A DNA stretch of 64,000 bases from Proteles cristata cristata. Taxonomy: Eukaryota > Chordata > Mammalia > Carnivora > Hyaenidae. Under the pieces are notes generated by a model that had not been told where the DNA came from, ran no database searches, and worked only from the letters and a program-made list of their open reading frames with translations. The DNA lies in NCBI GenBank assembly GCA_017311185.1, contig JAESUZ010004801.1, positions 62,001-126,000 of the forward strand. Direction: 5' to 3'. Positions 11,890 through 64,000 of the stretch are shown piece by piece. Within the stretch, counting starts at the first letter, position 1. The number at the start of each line of letters is the position of its first letter. Position numbers and translations under genes: made by a program.

Positions 11890-12361
11890 AATACTAAAAT
11901 ATTTTAAGTGGAAATAAATGCATACTGGAAACATTATGTATTAGTAAAGTCTGGTTTTTTCCCCATAGAACTTTCTCAAACACATCAACATAACCTCCCT
12001 AGAAGAGGGAACATTTTAAGAAATGTTGAAACATTTTAAGAAAAACAGTCTGCCCAGTTCTACCTCCTCAACTTGTGTCCATGCTATGTTTCCTTTAGTA
12101 AACCAGGCCACTTGGGGACAGGGAGAGATGAGGGAGGCAGAAGGGTCTGAGGAGAGAAGAAAGCTAGGAGAAAGTAGAAAGCCAGGAAATGTGATCAGGT
12201 CCTCCCTGCTGCTCACAATAGTCCACCTCATTCTCCAGCACGTTTTGTTCTGGAGATTTCATAGCCTAGAGAGAGGCATGTTTCTTGTTCTTATTTCACA
12301 ATTAAAATAGAATCCACTGCATCACTCTTAAATATTTTGAAACAGTGAAATAGGAGGGGCT

Positions 12362-12573
12362 TAAAATTTTTTAAAAATTTTATTTATATTTCAGAGAGAG
12401 AGAGACAGTTTGGGAGTTGGGGAGGGGCAGAGAGATGGAGACAGAATCTGAAGCAGGCTCTAGGCTCAGAGCTGTCAGCGCAGAGCCCAATGCAAGGCTC
12501 GAACCCAAGAACCATGAGAATATGACTTGAGCCAAAGACGGATGTGTAACTGACTAAGTCGCCCAGACACCCC
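12362..12573 (-). mobile_element. Carnivore SINE, older copy
   Basis: Reverse diverged copy ending GCCCAGACACCCC. Confidence 0.85.
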
Positions 12574-12924
12574 TGAAATGGAATTTTAAAGCATGTACTA
12601 TCTGGGGATTGTGTGCTTAAGTCAGAGGAAAGTACAGAATCAGCCATTAAATGGGGACAGGCTCTTTAAACTTAATTTTACCACTCTTGTTTTACTTCAT
12701 GAGGATGATGCACTGTGAATTTATTTGGGGGAAAAGACCAATATTTTAAAAGCATAATTTATAATCACGGAAAGCATGTGAGTCCACTGGGCATAAAGAA
12801 ATTTTGATAATAAAATGTTTTAACTTTCGTAGTAATTTCCAGATTGTTTGGTAGGATGTGTGGATATGAACGACAATGTCCTCACTTATGTTAATAACCT
12901 AATGTCTACACAGTCAGGTCTATT

Positions 12925-13050
12925 AGCCTCAACCATTGGCAGCTAAATAACCTTGAGAAAATTAACCTTTCTGAGCCCGGGTCCTCTCCTCTAAAGAAGG
13001 GATATTAATATTGCTCATGTTTTGAAGGGTGAGTGAAACTGTGCATATGT
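12925..13050 (+). mobile_element. MIR-like relic upstream of PLG
   Basis: AACCTTTCTGAGCCCGGGTC, then AAGGGATATTAATATTGCTC resemble the MIR middle. Confidence 0.5.
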
Positions 13051-13059
13051 ACCTCTTAG

Positions 13060-13525
13060 AAGAATGACTGGCCTAGGAAATTTCTCAGCAGAGTTGGCTA
13101 TTAGTGTGATTTTCTTTCTTTCTTTCTGGCCCCCCCTCCCCCGCCATTTTGCCCAAAGCCAGGGAAGGAGAGGAGAAAGGAGACAAGACAGAGTGGGGAA
13201 GACCGTAGGCTTGGTGAGGAAGACCGTAGGCTTGGTGGGGAGAGGAGAGGGATCGGGAGATAAGAAGGCAGCCTGGGGCAGGGAGGGGCGGGACAGCTTT
13301 CACCACTTCCCAGCATCTATTGCAGATTTGGCTCACAAACATTTTGTAAGATCCTCCAGCCCAGGTAATGTTTGAACCCTTAAGAGCACAGTGGCGATGG
13401 GCGTCTCAGAGAATAATTAACTCCATGGGATTATCTTGTTTGTGGATGCATTTCCTCTCCTGTAAGTCAATAACATCCTGGGATCGGGACACCCAGTTTT
13501 CTGGGCACTGCTGGCCAGTCCCAAA
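13060..13525 (+). promoter_or_regulatory. PLG: Candidate PLG promoter and 5' UTR
   Basis: This is the unique sequence just upstream of the PLG start codon. It has no clear TATA box. At 13409-13421 it carries GAGAATAATTAAC, an 11/13 match to the HNF1 consensus GTTAATNATTAAC with a perfect right half, as expected for a liver gene. CTGGGA (13478-13483), a core found in IL-6/STAT3-type elements, lies closer to the ATG and may be inside the 5' UTR. A 21-bp unit is tandemly duplicated at 13197-13217 and 13218-13238 in a purine-rich stretch. The transcription start is not visible; about 13,460-13,480 is a guess from the short human 5' UTR. Confidence 0.55.
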
Positions 13526-58151
<44,626 letters not shown>

Positions 58152-58400
58152 TTGGACGTGAGACAGAGCGAAGCGTCAACACATCTAGAAGCTGAAGCAC
58201 GGGTAGGGAATTTAGCATGCTCGGAAATGATTGACAATAATCAAAGCAAGACACTGTACCTATACCACCCACGGCTAAACCTCGACATTTTTTTAGTATT
58301 ATTGTGGATAAATTGTTCCTGTCCGTGGACTGCTGGATTCTGTAAGAATAAAGCAACACATTTACAACGTTTGGTGAAAATAAACTCTGTACTTCTTTGA
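58152..58400 (+). terminator. PLG: PLG 3' UTR with two poly(A) signals
   Basis: A 3' UTR of about 250 nt follows the stop. AATAAA occurs at 58347-58352 and 58379-58384. T-rich sequence follows the second one, so cleavage near 58,400 is likely. The first signal could give a slightly shorter transcript. Confidence 0.85.
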
Positions 58401-59019
58401 CTTCATTTTTCTGAACCTCATTGTTTTCTTGTCCTTCACTTATCCTACCAGTTTTAAACAGTGTGACTCTACCAGACTTAGGCGATTCCTCTCTTTCTCA
58501 CAAGGAATAGTTGCAAAAGGGACTGAGAAGCCTGCGAGATCATAGAGAAGAAAGCAGAGAAGTCCTAATAAGTCACCCACATACTTATCATGTCTGCAAA
58601 GGACGGTTTGACATACATTTTTTAACATCTTTATTTCTGGCACCGAGACGGATGTTTTCAAAGCTGCAGCATGTATGGGGAGTCATGAGAACAAATTCTA
58701 TTCTTGGGGATGAAATCTATTACTGACAATTTGACGTTAGCCGAGCACAGGGGATACTGGGCAGAGACTTGTGCGCAGTGAAGGGAACCAGGCCACGGCA
58801 GTGTAATACAAGACCCGTAGAGAGCTGGAGTGCTATTCTGGGTCACATTTGAATCTAGGAATGGTACCAAGGGCCTGTAAAGGAACCATGGCCGTAGATT
58901 GAAGGTAGAGCACTTAATTTCCATCGCTGTCTTTCCAAAATGAAGTGCGCACTGTCACGCGGGAATGATGTTTTCCAGGGATGCGTGTGCAAAAGGAGGA
59001 CAGAGAGTAAACCTTGATT

Positions 59020-60502
59020 CTTCTTGACAACTTAAAGTGTTTTATTGTTACCAGAACCAAAATATCAACTCAAAACCCAGTTCAAAGTTGAGAGTATCAA
59101 GGAGGACAGTCGTCTTATAGCAGAGAGAAATGCAAAGATGGCAAAAACGGAAGTGTGCACGAATAAAGGGTGACTGCAGCATTAAATCCTCAAAGGGCAG
59201 TGTTTATTTCATGGGAAAATAAAACATTCACATTCAGTCCTATTGTGCTTTTAGGATTCAGAGCTTAGTTTACAATTAGCACACACATTGTACCCATTGT
59301 CACGTGTTCACCAAGAATTTTCTTCTTCATTGGCAAGACTTCCCTTCGTGCCCATTTTGTCTGTCCACCCAAAATAATTCACGAAAAAATTCTGCATAAG
59401 ATATATACTGAATTGGAAGATACCACAAATATAACATATAAAGTAGAACAGCAGAAAAAACTAGCAGATATGTATTTAAGTTCCACCTTTCAAGTCTCAG
59501 TAACAAAAAAGAAAGATCAAATCCCTTATTAGTGTCTATGACATCACTTATAAAGCTTCCACTACTTCTTTTAAACATGGATATAAATTGACCTTATTTT
59601 TAAATTAAAATGCAAGCCGCTTCCCAAGACAAGTTAAACGTGTCAGGGTTGAATGTTTCACCCTTGACCACGGGTGGCATCATAGAACTGAACTCATAAA
59701 ATAGAAGATAAATATCCCTTCAAGATTAAAATCTTAAGACCCATGAAACCATAATCCATGGATTTTGTTCAGTACAGAGCTGAGTATGTGGCTCTATCAC
59801 CTCAGCCTCAATCTGATTTAAGAAATAATAGAGCCGAATCCTCTAATTGTACGACAGATTTGTTCATGATTACGGAACAAGGCCCAAGCATGCCCGCAAG
59901 CCCAGATGCTACGGTGGCTTACACAGCACGAGGCGAGAAGAGAAAGGAAAGCCTCGGGACCATGTGGCCCAAAGTCCCCAGACTCAGTTTCTTCACGAGC
60001 GGATTTCCCACTCTTCAGCCTCTCTGGTGTCTTCAGAACACTCAGCTCAGAGCTTTAGTTCGTTGATCAGGTTTGATGAACTCACTTCTGTACACTTTTC
60101 CCAGACCTCTGGGTGGCACATCCTTCATCTCTGATGGAGCACGCGGTCGCGAGAATTTGGTGGCCAAAGCTCCTCTCGACCCTCTGTACCTGGGTCACAG
60201 ATGCTGCTCCAACTTAAGAAAAAAACTCCAGGGAAGCTGCATGCTCAACAGGCTCTTTGCTAAGCCAGCCACATACTCTGTGCTCCCAGAAAGTTCCCTA
60301 GCGCTGTAAATCCTAACTCATCCGACGTTATATAAAAATACTCTGGGCAGTCTGAACGTCTTTGTACGGTATGACGAACAGTTGGAGCCACATGGCATAA
60401 TGAGGCTAAAATGGACAACACACACGTGTTTGCAAGGCACGCTGGTTCCTTGAGAGACGTCAACCTAGAGAGCGCCTTCCTTTTGTCTTTGGCAGGGGGG
60501 CC
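59020..60502 (-). other. SLC22A3: Inferred SLC22A3 3' UTR
   Basis: This is repeat-free sequence directly after the SLC22A3 stop on the minus strand. Minus-strand AATAAA signals occur at 59041-59046 and 59203-59208 (read as TTTATT on +). Cleavage near 59,020 would give a 3' UTR of roughly 1.5 kb and leave about 0.6 kb between the two convergent transcripts. The extent is inferred; no open frame in it looks coding. Confidence 0.6.
59041..59046 (-). terminator. SLC22A3: Candidate SLC22A3 poly(A) signal
   Basis: TTTATT on + is AATAAA on the minus strand. It is the last signal before PLG, about 1.45 kb after the SLC22A3 stop. A second AATAAA at 59203-59208 is an alternative. Confidence 0.5.
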
Positions 60503-60563
60503 TCAAAGGTGCGAGCTGGAAACTTGAGTTTTCTTTTTCCTGCCACATTTATAGGAATATGGA
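60503..60563 (-). CDS. SLC22A3: SLC22A3 last coding exon (C-terminal 20 residues)
   Basis: SLC22A3 (organic cation transporter 3) is a polyspecific 12-TM plasma-membrane transporter of monoamines and other organic cations. Read on the minus strand, TTGTTAG|TCCATA is the acceptor. With the two bases carried from the previous exon, the exon encodes SPYSYKCGRKKKTQVSSSHL then TGA. This matches the cytosolic OCT3 tail as I recall it (SPHSCKCGRNKK...SHL), with small substitutions including loss of one Cys. The S-H-L end fits a class I PDZ-ligand pattern. The gene converges on PLG. Confidence 0.9.
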
Positions 60564-61471
60564 CTAACAAACAAGGAGAAAAGAGAAAGTCCTTACGAAC
60601 CATGATACAACAAGTGAAACAAATGTCTGCTCAACATTATAGTTGGCTTTGATCAAACACACGTATAACATCTCATAAAAGCCCAATTCAAAGGCAACAA
60701 AAAAAATTGTCATCAGGCCCATTTGTTTAAATTGCTTTCAGACCCTAGGCAGGGGTTAATCTTCATTGCAGCATATAAATTATTTACGTGACCGCACTGG
60801 ATGCCACTCGCCCTGACCCGGTCCCTAAACTCTGAAACAAACCAAGCAATTGTCTAAAATGACACCATTAGCAAAATGTTCTTCTCTTTTGAGTGAAGCA
60901 GGACCTTACAATGGTACCATGCTCAAGAGGATTTCACACAATTTTAACACCTTTTATAAATTTCTTACTTTTGATTAACAAAATGGCAGTATCTCAAAGA
61001 GAATCTTCCATCTCACTCCAAATTTCAGATAGCATTGCTCTAGGGAGAAATATAGGTAGAGTTTTGGATGAGAAATAAGTCATTACTCATCACTTGATTT
61101 CCAAACAGGAGTAAGAATCTGTTTGGATTATTTCATGGGGCAAATGCCCACCTGTTCTCTGACTGTTAAAAGTCAGCTACTGAGATATGAGCTGATGGTT
61201 TTATTTTACATACACTTATGAGCTTTTCTCAGGCAAGTTCTTGGCTGATGAATCAATCTTATGTTTCAAAATAGCATCAAGAAACAGGACAATAAAACCC
61301 AATGAAATCATTGTATAAGTTTTAAAGGTTTCGTAAAATACTCATGAGGGTTTAAAGGTTTGGTAAAATAATTCTTAGCAATGGTTGCCTACTTCTGGGG
61401 AGGAGGATGGTGCCTCATTAAAAGGGAATTTGAAGAGGAAACATCAAGTGGTCTACAGCATAAAATAATAA

Positions 61472-61622
61472 ACCAAAAAGAGAGAGGGAGGCAGAATCTG
61501 AAGCTGGTTCCAGGCTCCAAGCTGTTAGCACAGAGTCCGACGCAGAGTCGAACTCAACAACCATGAGAGCATTACCTGAGCCAAAATTGGATGCTTAACT
61601 GACCAAGCCACCCAGGCGCTCC
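61472..61622 (-). mobile_element. Carnivore SINE, degraded, SLC22A3 intron
   Basis: Partial reverse copy ending CCACCCAGGCGCTCC. Confidence 0.75.
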
Positions 61623-61630
61623 AAAGCTGT

Positions 61631-61702
61631 GGATCTTTTTTTTTTTTTAATCTATTTATTTATTTATTATTATAGTTTACATCCAAGTTAGTTAGCAACT
61701 GT
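61631..61702 (-). mobile_element. L1 3' scrap, antisense, SLC22A3 last intron
   Basis: Poly-T followed by AGTTTACATCCAAGTTAGTT, a cat L1 3' end motif. Confidence 0.65.
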
Positions 61703-62011
61703 GAACCTTTCTAAGCATAGATTTCCAAGTACTTAAAGGGATGAGGATAAGAACTGTAATTGCACAAAATTGTTTTGAGTATTAAATGAAATGACGTGTG
61801 AAACCACCCATCACATCGGTACTTAAAAAGTGCCAGCTTCTAACCTCTTCCCAATCTACATGTGAGGAAAAGAACTGCTGTCAGGTTATTAACACTACAG
61901 TCTTCTTATAAATATTTTTGATACAAAAAAATTTTAAGTTTAGAGAGCCACATCTTTAATCTCCAGGCCATTATTTAGAAGACTGATTTTATTTAAAAAA
62001 ATCAGCAGTTA

Positions 62012-62221
62012 GGGGCGCCTGGGTGGCTTAGTTGGTTAAGCGTCCGACTTTCGCTTGGGTCATGATCTCGCGGTTCGTGGGTTCGAGCCCCGCGTCGGGC
62101 TCTGTGCTGACTGCCAGCTCAGAGCCTGGAGCCTGTTTCGGAGTCTGTGACTCCTCTCTCTGACCCTCTCCTGCTCACGCTTTCTCTCTCTCTCTCTCTC
62201 CTAGAAATAAATAAAACATTA
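62012..62221 (+). mobile_element. Young carnivore SINE, SLC22A3 last intron
   Basis: Young-subfamily copy, antisense to SLC22A3, with perfect AAAAAAATCAGCAGTTA flanks (61995-62011, 62222-62238). Confidence 0.95.
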
Positions 62222-62615
62222 AAAAAAATCAGCAGTTAAATTATCTTTTTAATTATACAAATAATACAAGGCCATATGTTGTAATGAGAAATTTAATAAA
62301 ATAATCAAGTCTACAGAGTGTAAAAATGAGGTCTTCTACCCAATTCATTTCTATCCCCAGAGGGTCTATATTACTATATTAGATCTTTTGCTACAAACTC
62401 TCATATTCATATCCTGTCTTCCTATTTTTATTATGAAATATTTCCAGCAGAGGAAATCGGAAAGAATTTGTGTAGTGTGAATTTTTCTTGATATAACTCT
62501 TTACATTTATGTATCAGTTGGATATTAACTTGCCGTACACACCAGTTAGATGCCCTACTCCAAAATTTAACCTCTCTCTTCCTCCTTTTCTATCTTCTTT
62601 CTATTGATCTATTTT

Positions 62616-62693
62616 TATCCATCCATCTACCCATCCACCCATCTATCCATCCACCCATCCATCTATCCATCCAATTCATCCATCTATCCATCA
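62616..62693. repeat. (ATCC)n-like microsatellite, SLC22A3 last intron
   Basis: Imperfect ATCC and ATCT units. Confidence 0.9.
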
Positions 62694-62699
62694 TCTCTT

Positions 62700-63180
62700 T
62701 CTCTCTCTTTCCATCTTCTATCTTCCCATCAAGCTACAGAGAGGATTTGCTATTGGTTTTATTTTTTAACAAATCCTGTAATACGCTGTTCAGCAACTTT
62801 TCACTTGTAATCAGTCCTGAAGATCTTACCATGTCATTCTACACAGTTGTATCTCACTTCTTTTCGTTTCTACACAGTAAGCCATATGATGAATATATTA
62901 TCCTCATAATCAGTTTCCTACTGATGCACATTTAAGTTATCTCTACTTTGTCAAATCACCCATTTCCCTTCCTTTAGATTTTTTCTGAATTTTAACACCT
63001 TACTTAGAAACGTTTCCCTCTTCATAACCGCGTTTTAAAAATATATTCTTTTACAGTTTTGCCTTTTTTCTATTAACCTTCTAAATCAACTTTGAATCTT
63101 GTGCTTAGGATGTGAGATGAGGGGTTGATGTTATTTTCCCCCACGAGAGTTTAATGTTCTCCACATTCTTTTTTCCTCAG
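62700..63180. other. Unique sequence in the SLC22A3 last intron
   Basis: AT-rich; nothing recognised. Confidence 0.5.
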
Positions 63181-63230
63181 CAGTTTGAAATGCTGCTTGT
63201 ATTTAAGATGCGTTGAATTCCATGCAATAC

Positions 63231-63330
63231 CTGTCAAGTTTCTCTACGTCGTCCACTGTTTCTGGCAAGGCAATACCTTTGGTTTCGGGCAACAGCATCA
63301 CGAGCCCGCCGCAGACAGATGCCAGGAAAC
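63231..63330 (-). CDS. SLC22A3: SLC22A3 penultimate coding exon
   Basis: On the minus strand this 100-nt exon has the acceptor CTGTAG|GTTTCC and the donor GACAG|GTATTG. It encodes [18 protein letters not shown] then [14 protein letters not shown]: the end of the last transmembrane helix and the SLC22 signature PETKG. Phase (1 in, 2 out) fits the last exon exactly. Earlier exons are not in the window; nothing exon-like is seen from 63,331 to the right edge. Confidence 0.92.
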
Positions 63331-64000
63331 CTACAGAATAAGGCACATGAGGAACGCACAGCTGGCCCATGGCCTCCCTTCCTGCTCACCCTGGAGCTCA
63401 GCCTTCACCAACCAACCAGCTAACCTTCACCAGCCCTTACCAGCCGCAGCCCTCTAGTTACCTTAACCAGCTCTCCGGTTTTCCTCTGCCACTGCTCGCA
63501 ATGCTCTCTACCTTCCTTGGACTCTGTGCGGTCCCACTGTCCTCGCGGACACTTGCATAGACCTGTTCATTCGCTCACTTCACTACTATGTATCTGGTGC
63601 CTAAGTGGGAAGACCTCACCTCCTGCTTCTCGGGGAAAAGAGCGGCCACCATGCAGGACTCCTCTCAGCTTCCTTTTACCCATAAGAACTTTGCTGGTTC
63701 CTCTCCCTCCCTTTCCTTTCGGGGTCATGTTACACGACTGGACTTGTCCCCACTTCATCCCAATGGCCATCCCTTGGAGTCTTTCTGGGCTCCTCACTGT
63801 AGCGATAAACCCTCTGGCTCCAGTGTCTATAACCGGTTGGTGGAGGCATGAGCCATATGCCAGATTCTCCTCTTTCCAGACCCTTCTATCAACCTCACAT
63901 TATCCTCCAGTTACCATCCCTGACTTTTCTGTTCTTTAGAGCCGAAATTCTTGAAACGCCATCCTCCGCTATTTTCTACACATCTTCACATCCCACAGAT
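63331..64000. other. SLC22A3: SLC22A3 intron at right edge
   Basis: C/T-rich unique sequence upstream of the penultimate exon on the minus strand. Open frames here are chance; no further transporter exon is visible. Confidence 0.55.

Larger units (their letters stand above)
60564..63230 (-). other. SLC22A3: SLC22A3 last intron
   Basis: Intron between the last two SLC22A3 exons. It contains a degraded SINE, an L1 3' scrap, one young SINE (62012-62221) and an (ATCC)n repeat. The rest is AT-rich sequence in which I see no further exon. Confidence 0.8.

Overview
This is a vertebrate (mammalian) nuclear window carrying almost the whole plasminogen locus of a feliform carnivore, most likely a felid. 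The lineage call rests on about 35 copies of a tRNA-derived SINE with the cat-type head (GGGGCGCCTGGGTGGCT) and on cat-type L1 3' ends. Neither resembles the dog-type consensus. Genes are split into short exons with GT/AG borders, and there are no operons.

Layout. 1-13.5 kb is upstream intergenic DNA: AT-rich unique sequence, an orphan CpG island at about 1.8-2.5 kb, a GC-rich unique block at 6.4-7.9 kb, an AT-rich minisatellite at 8.0-8.25 kb, many SINEs and a short candidate promoter. 13,526-58,151 (+) is PLG. All 19 coding exons can be placed exactly, every junction keeps frame, and they sum to 2433 nt (810 codons plus stop), the human length as I recall it. The protein order is signal peptide, PAN/apple domain, kringles 1-5, then an S1 trypsin domain with His622, Asp665 and Ser760 and the Arg580-Val581 activation bond. 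Two poly(A) signals lie about 200 and 230 bp past the stop. About 0.6 kb further on begins the inferred 3' end of a convergent minus-strand gene, SLC22A3 (organic cation transporter 3). Its last coding exon is at 60,503-60,563 and its penultimate exon at 63,231-63,330; the rest lies beyond the window. PLG and SLC22A3 are therefore tail to tail, with no LPA-like gene between them. From memory this is also the mouse order, whereas in human the LPA/LPAL2 genes sit between them.

The introns hold nested SINEs, old L1 pieces (a large antisense block in intron 9, a large sense block in intron 10), two Tigger-type DNA transposons in introns 4 and 5, MIR/L2 relics and several long simple repeats. The latter include a roughly 370-bp polypurine tract in intron 13 and a roughly 210-bp polypyrimidine tract in intron 15.

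I found no new multi-gene system. The most notable observations are a decayed second copy of the exon 12/intron 12 junction (half of kringle 5) inside intron 13, a kringle 3 that keeps an acidic Asp-x-Glu lysine-site motif, a 6-nt tandem splice acceptor at exon 10, a Tigger terminal repeat ending about 35 bp from the exon 5 acceptor, and an orphan CpG island about 11 kb upstream of PLG. Statements about human or mouse sequence are from memory and not from a search.
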